Of a DNA stretch of 64,000 bases, positions 42,714 to 51,130 are shown piece after piece. This DNA comes from Bin87 sp964502995 (GTDB taxonomy: Bacteria > Chloroflexota > Dehalococcoidia > Lucifugimonadales > UBA3495), in assembly GCA_964502995.1 (NCBI GenBank), contig CAZCZB010000003.1, positions 55,133-119,132 of the forward strand, given 5' to 3'. The notes beneath the pieces are model-generated. The model was not told where the DNA came from, ran no database searches, and saw only the letters and a list, made by a program, of their open reading frames with translations. Positions within the stretch are counted from its first letter, which is position 1. Every line of letters begins with the position of its first letter. The position numbers and the translations under genes were made by a program.

Positions 42714-43364
42714 TTAGAACAGCCTGGGGGTCTCGGTGGGTTGTGAGCCGATGAGTTCGGGGCCGTCGTTGGTTGCCCGGTTGACGGCGGTGGAAACCGG
42801 CCTGTGCGTCATGTCGGGCCAGTCCCGCGGCAGCATCAGCGCGCGCAGTTCGGGGCTGTGGGAGTCATCGTGGAGCCATTGATGGTAGTCCTCCGGCTCC
42901 AGAATCACCGGCATTCGGTTGTGGATGGGGGCCATCAGCGAGTTCGGTTCCGTCGTGATGATGGCGGCGGCCGGCTCGTTTTGGCCGCCGATGATGCCGG
43001 CGAACGCCAGGGGTTTTTCGTCGGTCCGGTGAATCCAGACCGGGGATCTGGCGCCGTCTGGCAATTTGCGCCACTCGTAGAAACCGCTGGCCGGAACCAG
43101 GCACCGGGCGCTGCGGAAACCGTCGCGGAAGGAGGGCAGCCGGTGAACGGTTTCGCTCCTGGCGTTGAACAGCGGGCGGTTGCCCCGGTTGCCGGGGATG
43201 CCCCATCTGATGATGCGCGGAACATTTCCCGCGGCCACGGTGAGGATGGGCGTGGTGGGTGCGATGTTCCACCGGGGCGCGTAGTCGCCAAGCTGCTCTG
43301 CCTGAAGGTTGAAGTGCCAGGCCAGATCGTCAATCCCGTCGAATAGTCCGAAACGTCCACACAT
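42714..43364 (-). CDS. SRAP domain abasic-site processing protein (YedK/HMCES)
   Basis: Protects abasic sites in single-stranded DNA by forming a covalent thiazolidine crosslink through Cys2 (216 aa). The start MCGRFGLF gives Cys2. Other motifs are RWNIAPTTPIL, NARSET, the RCLVPASGFYEW strand with Glu and His, and NRMPVIL. The GGAGG ribosome-binding site confirms the ATG at 43364 although the frame extends upstream. Confidence 0.95.
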   Translation of the reverse strand: MCGRFGLFDGIDDLAWHFNLQAEQLGDYAPRWNIAPTTPILTVAAGNVPRIIRWGIPGNRGNRPLFNARSETVHRLPSFRDGFRSARCLVPASGFYEWRKLPDGARSPVWIHRTDEKPLAFAGIIGGQNEPAAAIITTEPNSLMAPIHNRMPVILEPEDYHQWLHDDSHSPELRALMLPRDWPDMTHRPVSTAVNRATNDGPELIGSQPTETPRLF

Positions 43365-43633
43365 GGCGGTAACCTCCACTTGAGCGTTGCCGCAGCGTCG
43401 TAGCAAATCCGGGGTTTGAGCGGTGCTTTCCATTATAAACCCGTTCCGGCCTGGTCGTTTACGATTCAAGGAGCCATTGGGTCGGATTGGTTCCCGATCC
43501 GTCCAGTGTCAGCGGGATTCCCGCTGTATTGGATATTAATCCGGTGACAAGGCAAATGGCGGCTTGGATCCGAGGCGGTTTCCTCGTTCAACTGCGGCAT
43601 CGCAACACGGTCGGTAACCCCGAAATTCGCGAT

Positions 43634-43662
43634 TTGCCACACGTTACGCGCCATCTTACAAT
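43634..43662 (+). promoter_or_regulatory. Sigma70-type promoter for the ThuA-like gene
   Basis: TTGCCA (43634-43639), a 17-base spacer and TACAAT (43657-43662), 30 bases before the ATG. It accounts for the main content of the 327-base gap 43365-43691, in which I see no gene. Confidence 0.68.
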
Positions 43663-43691
43663 TCTCGATACCAATACGGAGGGATGGATTT

Positions 43692-44396
43692 ATGAAACTG
43701 CTGGTTATTTCGGGTGGTCGCCACCCATACGAGGAATCAACGCCGATACTGGAGTCCTTTCTCAAGGGAGCGGGACACGACGTTACGGTGACCGAGGACG
43801 CGTCGGCCCTGGCCGACAGTTCGGCCATGAGTGGTTACGACGTTCTGGTGTTCAACACGCGCCGCGAGAACGTGCCGGATTTCGGCGACTGGACCCTGAC
43901 TGCCGACCAGATGGACGGTCTCAAAAACTTCGTGAGCGGCGGCAAGGGATTCGTGTGCATCCACATCGCGACCTGCGTGGCGGCGGCGTGGCCCGAGTAT
44001 CATGACATCACCGGTGGCGGCTGGATTTCCGGCACCAGTTACCACCCGCCCTACGGCAATTTCACCGTCAATGTCAGCGACAGTGGGCACCCCGGCGCAG
44101 AGGGCATCGCGGACTTTGCCACCGACGATGAACTGTACATGAACCTGGCGATCAAGGACGGCAACACCGTTTTCATCACCGGAACGGCCGACGACGGCAC
44201 CTGGCCCTGGGGTCCCGACCGCAACCCCACTTTCATGCCGGGCGGCACCTATCCGCTGGGCTGGACGCGGCAGTACGGCGACGGCAACGTCTTTGTGCTC
44301 CTGCTCGGCCATGATGGCAGGAGTTTCGAGTCGCCCGAGTTCCAGAAAATCGTACTTAACGGAGTCGATTGGTCGGCGGCCAAAGCGCCGGCCTAG
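43692..44396 (+). CDS. ThuA-like domain protein
   Basis: A 234-aa protein of the trehalose-utilisation (ThuA) fold, a class I glutamine-amidotransferase-like domain. It has KLLVISGGRHPYEESTPILE, YDVLVFNTRR, the GGKGFVCIHIATCVAA strand with Cys at the elbow, and GNVFVLLLGHDGRSF with a conserved His. GGAGGG ribosome-binding site. It is probably a sugar- or glycoside-metabolism protein by family; no neighbour confirms this. Confidence 0.85.
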   Translation: MKLLVISGGRHPYEESTPILESFLKGAGHDVTVTEDASALADSSAMSGYDVLVFNTRRENVPDFGDWTLTADQMDGLKNFVSGGKGFVCIHIATCVAAAWPEYHDITGGGWISGTSYHPPYGNFTVNVSDSGHPGAEGIADFATDDELYMNLAIKDGNTVFITGTADDGTWPWGPDRNPTFMPGGTYPLGWTRQYGDGNVFVLLLGHDGRSFESPEFQKIVLNGVDWSAAKAPA

Positions 44397-44406
44397 CGCA
44401 ACGAAC

Positions 44407-44430
44407 AGGGGCAGCCAATCGGCTGCCCCT
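44407..44430. terminator. Bidirectional terminator-like hairpin between convergent genes
   Basis: AGGGGCAGCC, loop AATC, GGCTGCCCCT: a ten-pair stem without a T-run on either side, between the ThuA and LLM genes. Confidence 0.6.
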
Positions 44431-44481
44431 CAGCTTCTCCATGCGCAGGCGAACTTTGGTCCCGCGCTTGTCAGGATACTA

Positions 44482-45648
44482 TCAGGCGCGTTGGGCGTAG
44501 GCCTGCCTGGCGCGGTCAATGGCGCGCACCCGTCCGCTCACCAGGTCTTCCTGGCGTTCCTTGGCCCATTGGTTGGACGCGGCAGTGCTCAGTACGCTGC
44601 CCTGGAAGTGGGGCATGACATAACGGGCCATCAGTTCGTAGCTGCGAAGCATCTTCTCACGGGGCGCCCAGTCGATGGTTTGCACCAGGAACGCGCCGAA
44701 TCCGCCGCTCTGCTCGCCCAGCCTTTCGATGGCCTCGATGCAGTCGTCAGGGGTGCCGATGATCCAACTGCCGGTATCGGCCATGTGGTCGATTACTTTG
44801 TCCAGGGGCCCGTCGTACACGGGTTTGCGGCCGTTGGTCCCTTCGCTGTACTCGCGCAGGTAGCGGCCGGCTCCCATGCGGGCGTCGTCCAGGGCCTCCT
44901 TGCGAGTTTCGGCCAGGTGTACGGGCAGTACCAGCCGCCAGTCGTCGCGGTTCATGGTCTGGCCGTGTTCCGCCGCGGATTCTTCCGCGATGTTCCACAA
45001 CCCCTGCAAGTCGGACGGGCCCGCCGACGGATCACGCGGGACGGTGATGGTGAGCACCGAGCATCCGTGCTTGCCCGCCAGGGTGACGCCGGCCGGCGAC
45101 TGCACCGACGCGACCGACGTGTGCATGTAGGGTCGGGTGTACGGCCGCAATTGCAGCAATCCTTCGTTCAACTCGAACCAGTCGCTCTTGTAGGTGATGG
45201 GCTCGGTCTCGGTGAACAGTCGCAGGATGATGCCCAGCGATTCATCCATACGCTCGCGCTGCAATTCGTGGGGAATACCCATCATGTAGGCGTCGCCGGG
45301 CAGCGCGCCGGGGCCGACGCCGAACAGCACGCGCCCGTAGGTCATGTGGTCGAGTTGCACCATGCGGTTGGCGACCATCAGGGGATGGTGGTAGGGGAGG
45401 CTGACCACGCCGGTGCCCAGCTTGATGCGGTTGGTTCGCTGAGCGGCGGCGGCGATGAAAACCTCGGGCGAGGAGATGATCTCCCAACCTGCGCTGTGGT
45501 GTTCTCCGACCCACGCTTCATCAAACCCAAGCTTGTCCAACCATTCCACCAGCTCAAGGTCGCGCTCGATGGCCAGCGTTGGGTTCTCGCCAACCCGATG
45601 AAATGGGCCGAGGAAGATGCCAAATCTCATACGTTCAGGAAATGCCAT
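44482..45648 (-). CDS. LLM class flavin-dependent oxidoreductase (bacterial luciferase-like)
   Basis: FMN/F420-type monooxygenase (388 aa) with the luciferase TIM barrel. It has RFGIFLGPFHRVG, GFDEAWVGEHHSAGWE, RIKLGTGVVSLPYHHPLMVA and YGRVLFGVGPGALPGDAYM. These enzymes are expanded in some SAR202 genomes, consistent with oxidation of recalcitrant organics. The ATG at 45648 is preceded by GGAGG; MRFGIF six codons later is an alternative. No flavin reductase is adjacent. Confidence 0.9.
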   Translation of the reverse strand: MAFPERMRFGIFLGPFHRVGENPTLAIERDLELVEWLDKLGFDEAWVGEHHSAGWEIISSPEVFIAAAAQRTNRIKLGTGVVSLPYHHPLMVANRMVQLDHMTYGRVLFGVGPGALPGDAYMMGIPHELQRERMDESLGIILRLFTETEPITYKSDWFELNEGLLQLRPYTRPYMHTSVASVQSPAGVTLAGKHGCSVLTITVPRDPSAGPSDLQGLWNIAEESAAEHGQTMNRDDWRLVLPVHLAETRKEALDDARMGAGRYLREYSEGTNGRKPVYDGPLDKVIDHMADTGSWIIGTPDDCIEAIERLGEQSGGFGAFLVQTIDWAPREKMLRSYELMARYVMPHFQGSVLSTAASNQWAKERQEDLVSGRVRAIDRARQAYAQRA

Positions 45649-45948
45649 AAGAGTCCCTCCTTGGGGTAGCATTGCGTGGGGCCGGATGCCGTACTCCGGG
45701 GCTGCGCGCCACTGATGCCGCCATTCTGCGCCGGCCCGCTGTGCGTGTCAAACGACCGTCAGCCATCCCGGCGGCGCACCGGATTGAGGCCGGTTCCGCA
45801 CCAGCAACCGCAACGTGTCTCTACGTAACCGCCCGCTCTTACCCCCGATCGATTGTATGGTATCGTAGATGCCGCAGCGTCGCGGTTTGTCGAGTACGGA
45901 TTCCGCATTGTCGCCACACTTTTCTTGCCAATTAGAGGTGATTTCCCG

Positions 45949-46743
45949 ATGGTTTCGCACACTGAGCGGATGGTGTCCGTTCGTAACGGAATGTTCAATG
46001 TCCAGGTTGCAGAGGGTGGTTCCGGCCATCCCCTGGTGTATCTGCACGGCGCTGGCGGATACGTGGGCTGGCCCGACTATCTGGACCGGCTGGCACAGGA
46101 CTATCACGTCTACGCGCCGGCCCATCCCGGCGTTGCCAAGTCCACCGGGTTGAACAACATTGATGACCTGTGGGATCTGGTGCAGTTCTTCGAGGAGTTG
46201 CTGGATGCCCTGGGAATTGATCGCTGCCACGTCATCGGGCACTCGTACGGCGGGTTCTGCGCGGCCGAATTGGCGGCACACCAATCAGATCGAATTTCCC
46301 GCCTGGTGCTGGTCAATTCCCTGGGCCTGTGGCTGGAGGAAACGCCGGTGGCCGACTTCTTCATACTGACGCCGGATGAGCGCAGGCAGATGATGTGGCA
46401 TGACCCGGACAGCGAAATGGCCCATGCCTACGTGGCGCAGCCGGATGATCCCGAGGCCCGGTTGGAACACACCCTCGACCGCATCCAGACCCTGCAGTCG
46501 GTTGCCAAGTTCACCTGGCCCATTCCCGAGCGCGGGTTGACCAAGCGCGCCCACCGCATCACCATGCCCACCCTGGTGGTTTGGGGCGACTCGGACCAGG
46601 TGGTGCCGCCCGAATACGGCGAAGCCTTCCGCGACCTGCTGCCCAACGCGACCCTGACCGTGATCCCCCAATGCGGGCACATACCCCAGGTCGAACGCCC
46701 GGACGCCTTCTTCGATACGGTGCTGGGCTTCCTGCACGACTGA
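45949..46743 (+). CDS. Alpha/beta hydrolase
   Basis: A 264-aa hydrolase: HGAGGYVGWPDYLD oxyanion region, nucleophile GHSYGG (about residue 101), acid in VVWGDSDQVVPP and catalytic His in PQCGHIPQVERP. It is similar to MhpC/haloperoxidase-like C-C or ester hydrolases. GAGGTGAT before the ATG at 45949 decides the start over two alternative ATGs. The 300-base gap upstream (45649-45948) is divergent from the LLM gene and holds no further feature I can support. Confidence 0.85.
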   Translation: MVSHTERMVSVRNGMFNVQVAEGGSGHPLVYLHGAGGYVGWPDYLDRLAQDYHVYAPAHPGVAKSTGLNNIDDLWDLVQFFEELLDALGIDRCHVIGHSYGGFCAAELAAHQSDRISRLVLVNSLGLWLEETPVADFFILTPDERRQMMWHDPDSEMAHAYVAQPDDPEARLEHTLDRIQTLQSVAKFTWPIPERGLTKRAHRITMPTLVVWGDSDQVVPPEYGEAFRDLLPNATLTVIPQCGHIPQVERPDAFFDTVLGFLHD

Positions 46744-46832
46744 GGATTGCTCCACGCTCGCTGCCGCACCAGCGCCCGGGTCATCAATCGACACGCCCAC
46801 CAACGATACGCCCACGAAAACGGAGATCAACA

Positions 46833-47357
46833 ATGCCAGTCGATACCACGCTTCAGGATGCCATCAACCGGCACATCAACGCGGAGCTTTATTCCTCGTA
46901 CCTGTATCTGTCGATGTCAACTTATTGCGAGTCCATCGACCTGCCCGGCTTCGCTCGGTGGATGAGAATCCAGAGCGAGGAGGAATACACGCACGCGATG
47001 AAATTCGTGGATTACCTGCAGGACCGGGACAACCGGGTTGCCCTGCTGCCGATCGAACAACCCCCGGTCGAGTTCGATTCGGTTGAAGACGTAATGCGGC
47101 AGACGCTGGCCCACGAGCAGTACGTGTCTCAACTGATCAATGAACTGTATGGCGTGGCAGTTTCGGTCAACGACTACGCATCCCAGATCATGCTGCAGTG
47201 GTTTGTGTCCGAGCAGGTGGAAGAGGAAAAGACTGCCCGGGACGTGATCGCCGCCCTTGACATGGTTCGGGGCCGTCCCGACGCCCTGCTGCTCCTTGAC
47301 CGCGAGATGGGCGCCCGCCCTGCCGCCTCTCCCATCGCCACCGAAACGCCGGCCTAG
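46833..47357 (+). CDS. Ferritin (non-heme, FtnA-like)
   Basis: Iron-storage protein (174 aa) with a four-helix bundle. Ferroxidase residues are in INAELYSSYLYLSM (Glu about 17, Tyr about 24), SEEEYTHAMKFVDYL (Glu about 49-50, His 53) and EQVEEEKTARDV. Length is the family's. It is placed by the ATG at 46833; the upstream frame is not conserved. Iron storage fits the suf operon and Fur-family regulator nearby, although they are not adjacent. Confidence 0.93.
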   Translation: MPVDTTLQDAINRHINAELYSSYLYLSMSTYCESIDLPGFARWMRIQSEEEYTHAMKFVDYLQDRDNRVALLPIEQPPVEFDSVEDVMRQTLAHEQYVSQLINELYGVAVSVNDYASQIMLQWFVSEQVEEEKTARDVIAALDMVRGRPDALLLLDREMGARPAASPIATETPA

Positions 47358-47402
47358 CGTCGGCCATCCCGTTCGCGTCACATCGCCAGATGGAGATTAG
47401 CC

Positions 47403-47903
47403 GTGACCCTGAATGAATTGATTGCCGACGCCCTTGAGAAAGAAACCGGTTTCCTGATGGAAGCGCTGGACGGTCTGACCGCCGAAGAGATGGCCTGGCA
47501 ACCTGCGCCGGATGCAAATTCCATCGGATGGATCCTCTGGCACATGGTGCGCGTAGAAGATATGTGGATCCAGTTCTTCGCCCAGTTTCAGACGGAGCTT
47601 TGGGAAACCGGGGGATGGCACGAAAAGTTTGGCCTTCCGACCAGGGACAACGGATTCGGGCACACCGCCGAGCAGGTCAACGACTTCCCAGGTGTGGACC
47701 TTGAACAGTTTTTGCAGTACCGGGCCGCGGTTCGGCAAAGCACGCTGGCCTACCTGAATACCCTTGCGCCGACTGATATGGAAACGGTGCCACGCGAACG
47801 GCGTCCCGAAATGTCGCTGGGCGCGATGTTTCGACAGATCATCGGCGAGATGTACCAGCATGTTGGCCAGATTGCATACCTGCGAGGGCTTCAGGGCAAG
47901 TGA
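47403..47903 (+). CDS. DinB family protein
   Basis: A 166-aa four-helix DinB/YfiT-type protein. Metal-binding His residues are in SIGWILWHMVRVEDMW, and MYQHVGQIAYLRGL near the C-terminus. It is typically a bacillithiol- or mycothiol-type S-transferase or an uncharacterised stress protein. GTG start. Its stop is directly followed by the lipoprotein gene. Confidence 0.85.
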   Translation: MTLNELIADALEKETGFLMEALDGLTAEEMAWQPAPDANSIGWILWHMVRVEDMWIQFFAQFQTELWETGGWHEKFGLPTRDNGFGHTAEQVNDFPGVDLEQFLQYRAAVRQSTLAYLNTLAPTDMETVPRERRPEMSLGAMFRQIIGEMYQHVGQIAYLRGLQGK

Positions 47904-47904
47904 A

Positions 47905-48879
47905 ATGCTTGTGGGCGGAAAGCGGTCGCCCACAATCGTAGTTCTGCTGGCGGCGGCGCTGGTCAGCATTCTGGCGTTGATCGCGTGTGGCGACGGCGGC
48001 GCTGGAAATGCCCGGCTGATCACCGAGTCGACCGTGGCTCCTCCGCCGGTCGATAATCTTACACCGGTCGGCGAGCCGGGCGTTGAGCCCACGGCGAACG
48101 CCCGGCCGGCCCGGGAACCGACCGCCGATGGTCCCGGGCGCAGGGCATCGGGCAGGGTACTAGAGGTGACGGTTGGGCCCTCCCGAAAAGAGTGCTATGG
48201 GCCGTTCCGCCGCATGTGCCTGATCGTTGACGGCCAGTTTTTCTACGATGAGATAGAGGGTTTCAACCACGAACCGGGTTACCGGTACCGGCTGAAGATC
48301 GAAGAATACGACGCCTTTCCGGGCCAGAAGGAACCGCCGCAGGACGCCGGCCTCTACGCCTATCGGCTGTTGGAGATTGTTTCCAAATCTCGGGCTGCCG
48401 GCGATGAACGGATCGCGGTGGTGTCTCCCGCACGTATCACCTGCCCCAAATCGGATCAAACCTGTATGTTGGTGGACGGGACACCGTTCAGGGGAGCCAT
48501 TGCCGGGTTCGAATTTGAGGCCGGTTTTGATTATCTGATCCGGTTCGAGGAGTACGAGGACGGATCGCGCCAACTGCTGGAGGTGATCGACAAAACGCCT
48601 GCGGAATCAACCGTCGAGGAAATAGAGGTTGGTCCCTGGCGCGTTCAGTGCTATGCAAACGCGCCGATCACCGCTGCCTGTATTGTGGTGAACGGGGAGC
48701 CTTACTACGGCTTGATTGAGGAATTCCCGCGCGCGCACGGCTACGAATACCGATTGCGGGTTGAAAAGTACGACCTTATCCCCAATCTGGAGTTTTCCCC
48801 GGACGAACAGCCGAAATACGGGTACAGACTGCGGGAGATTCTGTCCGAGGCACCCGCTTCCCCACCCCAGACAAATTGA
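47905..48879 (+). CDS. Lipoprotein with three DUF4377 repeats
   Basis: A 324-aa exported protein. The signal peptide has a lipobox LIAC near residue 28, then a proline/threonine-rich linker to about residue 80. Three homologous units follow (roughly 87-165, 171-230, 235-315), each beginning near a VxVGPxxxxC-like strand and ending Y.L......R.L.EI. Each has paired Cys-Cys (e.g. KECYGPFRRMCLIVDG), suggesting disulfides. DUF4377 is usually a single domain. It is anchored outside the membrane; function unknown. Confidence 0.82.
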   Translation: MLVGGKRSPTIVVLLAAALVSILALIACGDGGAGNARLITESTVAPPPVDNLTPVGEPGVEPTANARPAREPTADGPGRRASGRVLEVTVGPSRKECYGPFRRMCLIVDGQFFYDEIEGFNHEPGYRYRLKIEEYDAFPGQKEPPQDAGLYAYRLLEIVSKSRAAGDERIAVVSPARITCPKSDQTCMLVDGTPFRGAIAGFEFEAGFDYLIRFEEYEDGSRQLLEVIDKTPAESTVEEIEVGPWRVQCYANAPITAACIVVNGEPYYGLIEEFPRAHGYEYRLRVEKYDLIPNLEFSPDEQPKYGYRLREILSEAPASPPQTN

Positions 48880-48890
48880 TACGGACGGGT

Positions 48891-49358
48891 TTATCGCCGG
48901 TGCAATCGGCGCAGCCCTTCCTCCAAAGCCACCCACGGGAGCAATGCGCACTTGATGCGGACGGGGTACTGACGAACCACTTCCAGCGCCCCCAACTCTC
49001 CCAGTTCGTCCAGGGCCACCGGCGGCAATGGTTTGCCCTGCATCAGGTCGCGGAACAACTGCGACAGGTCGGCGGCTTCGTCCACAGTTCGGCCGTGGAT
49101 TCCATCGGCAAGCAGCGACGCGGAAGCCTGGATGATGCTGCAACCTTCCGCAATCGCGCTCACGCCTTCGATCACCGGATCGCCGCCGCCGCTGTTGCCC
49201 AGTCGCAATTGCAGATTCGCCCGGTCGCCGCAGAAGGGGTTGAACTCTTCGGCTTCTGCGTCTGGGGTTGACAACCGTTCCCGATACCGGGGGCTGCGGT
49301 AATGCTCCATGATGACGTCGCCGTACAGCGCGTCCGGGTTTTCGGGCAATCGGGCCAT
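48891..49358 (-). CDS. SufU-like Fe-S cluster assembly scaffold/zinc protein (second copy)
   Basis: A 155-aa SufU/IscU-fold protein. The three Cys and the Asp of the metal site are present: FNPFCGDRANL, AIAEGCSIIQASASLL and YPVRIKCALLPW. Less than half identical to the SufU just upstream by eye, so not a recent duplicate. It ends the suf operon and is 43 bases from sufU. Confidence 0.85.
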   Translation of the reverse strand: MARLPENPDALYGDVIMEHYRSPRYRERLSTPDAEAEEFNPFCGDRANLQLRLGNSGGGDPVIEGVSAIAEGCSIIQASASLLADGIHGRTVDEAADLSQLFRDLMQGKPLPPVALDELGELGALEVVRQYPVRIKCALLPWVALEEGLRRLHRR

Positions 49359-49401
49359 GCTCGCCGGCGTTTCCGGTCAGGAAGCGCGTTGATGTCGGGG
49401 T

Positions 49402-49851
49402 TTATTCGGTGGTGGCGACCGATTCGCCTTCCATGGCAGCTTTGAGAGTATGCCACGCCAGGATCGCGCATTTGATCCGAGTGGGGTAGGCAACGACGCC
49501 GGACAGCATTTCCAGATCGCCAAGCAGGTCAATGTCCAGTTCCGCGTCCGGTTCGGTCAGCATCCGGTGGAACTCGTCGAACACGGCCATCGTTTCGTCT
49601 GCGGTGGCACCCTTGACCGCCTGGGTCAACATCGATGCGGACGCCCTGCTTATGGCGCAGCCGTGGCCCTGGAACCCCACGTCATCGACCCTCTCCGCAC
49701 AAACCTTGAGTTGGATGGTGATCTGGTCGCCGCACAGCGGATTGAAGCCGTCGGCCTGGTGGGTGGGATCGTCCAGCGTCCGGAAATTGCGCGGTCGCCG
49801 GTTGTGTTCCAGTAAAATCTCCTGGTAGAGATCGCTCAGATCGGATACCAT
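49402..49851 (-). CDS. sufU: SufU Fe-S cluster assembly protein
   Basis: A 149-aa SufU that accepts sulfur from SufS. The metal and sulfur-transfer residues are in FNPLCGDQIT, GHGCAISRASASML and YPTRIKCAILAWHTL. The start overlaps the sufS stop (ATGA), indicating tight coupling with the desulfurase. It belongs to the sufB-C-D-S-U cassette of Gram-positive type. Confidence 0.93.
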   Translation of the reverse strand: MVSDLSDLYQEILLEHNRRPRNFRTLDDPTHQADGFNPLCGDQITIQLKVCAERVDDVGFQGHGCAISRASASMLTQAVKGATADETMAVFDEFHRMLTEPDAELDIDLLGDLEMLSGVVAYPTRIKCAILAWHTLKAAMEGESVATTE

Positions 49852-51128
49852 CAGCCGAATACCTCGATAACGCGGTCAATCGCTTTGACCAGCGCGTCAA
49901 TGTCGTCGGTAGTATTATAAAACGCCAGGGAAGCCCGCACTGTCGCCGGGATACCGTAGCGGGCCATGACCGGCTGAGCGCAGTGATGGCCGGTGCGCAC
50001 TGCGATGCCCTCGGCATCCAAAATGGTGCCGATGTCGTGGGGATGCGCTGATTCCATGTGGAACGAAAGCACGCCGCCCTTCTCCTCTGCGGTGCCGATC
50101 AGGCGGACTCCCTCGATTCCGGATATCTTTTCGGTTCCGTAGCGGAGCAGCGCCTGCTCGTAGGCAGCTATCCTCGCCATCCCGATGGATTCGAGGTACT
50201 CGATGGCAGCGCCCAGGCCGATTGCGCCGGCGATGTCGGGGGTTCCTGCCTCGAACTTGTGGGGCAGCGTGTTGTAGATGGTCTCTTCGAAGGTTACGGA
50301 GCGGATCATCTCGCCGCCGGACTGGTACGGGGGCATGTCGTCCAGCAGTTCCGCCTTGCCCCACAGCGCGCCGATGCCCGTCGGGCCAAAGAGTTTGTGA
50401 CCGGAGAATGCCAGGAAGTCTGCTCCCAGGTCCTGCACGTCAACCGGCATGTGCGGCACCGACTGGGCGGCGTCCACCAGCACCGGGACTCCACGGGCAT
50501 GAGCCATTTCCGCCATCGGCTTGATGGGATTCACCGTGCCCAGAGCGTTGGACTGGTGGACCACCGACACCAGGCGGGTGCGGTCGTTGAGCATGGCTTC
50601 GTATTCTTCCAGCAGCAATTCGCCGGCGTCGTTGAACGGCACGACGCGCAACTCGATTCCGATTTCCTTGCGGAGAATCTGCCACGGTACGATGTTGGAG
50701 TGGTGCTCCATGCCGGTGATGATGACCTCGTCGCCGGCCTTGAGATACTTGCGCCCGTAGCTGCTGGCCACCAGGTTCAACCCCTCGGTGGTGCCGCGCA
50801 CGTAGATCACCTCTTCGGCGCTGGGGGCGTTGATGAATCGACGGACCGATTCGCGTGCGGTTTCGTAATCATCGGTGGCGCGTTGGCTGAGGGTATGGAC
50901 GCCCCGGTGGACGTTGGCGTTGTTTCGCACGTAGTAGTTGGTGATGGCGTCGATCACCGCTTTCGGTTTCTGCGTGGTGGCCGCGTTGTCCAGGTACACC
51001 AGCGGCTTCCCGTTGATCTGTTGGTCCAGTATCGGGAAATCCAGGCGGAGACTGTGGGCGTCAATGGTCTTCAAACCATCGTCCGTCGTGGCGCTGGGGG
51101 CGCCAGTCGCGTTGAATCCGGTCGTCAC
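49851..51128 (-). CDS. sufS: Cysteine desulfurase SufS
   Basis: PLP enzyme (425 aa) that mobilises sulfur from cysteine. It has VYLDNAATTQKPKAVIDAI, TEGLNLVASSYG, GMEHHSNIVPWQ, DAAQSVPHMPVDVQDLGAD and the PLP Lys in SGHKLFGPTGIG. The sulfur-accepting Cys is in VRTGHHCAQPVM. The start is a GTG at 51128 with GGAGG before it; the ORF's longer form would run into sufD. The enzyme has a 25-residue disordered N-terminus. Confidence 0.96.
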   Translation of the reverse strand: MTTGFNATGAPSATTDDGLKTIDAHSLRLDFPILDQQINGKPLVYLDNAATTQKPKAVIDAITNYYVRNNANVHRGVHTLSQRATDDYETARESVRRFINAPSAEEVIYVRGTTEGLNLVASSYGRKYLKAGDEVIITGMEHHSNIVPWQILRKEIGIELRVVPFNDAGELLLEEYEAMLNDRTRLVSVVHQSNALGTVNPIKPMAEMAHARGVPVLVDAAQSVPHMPVDVQDLGADFLAFSGHKLFGPTGIGALWGKAELLDDMPPYQSGGEMIRSVTFEETIYNTLPHKFEAGTPDIAGAIGLGAAIEYLESIGMARIAAYEQALLRYGTEKISGIEGVRLIGTAEEKGGVLSFHMESAHPHDIGTILDAEGIAVRTGHHCAQPVMARYGIPATVRASLAFYNTTDDIDALVKAIDRVIEVFG

Positions 51129-51130
51129 GA

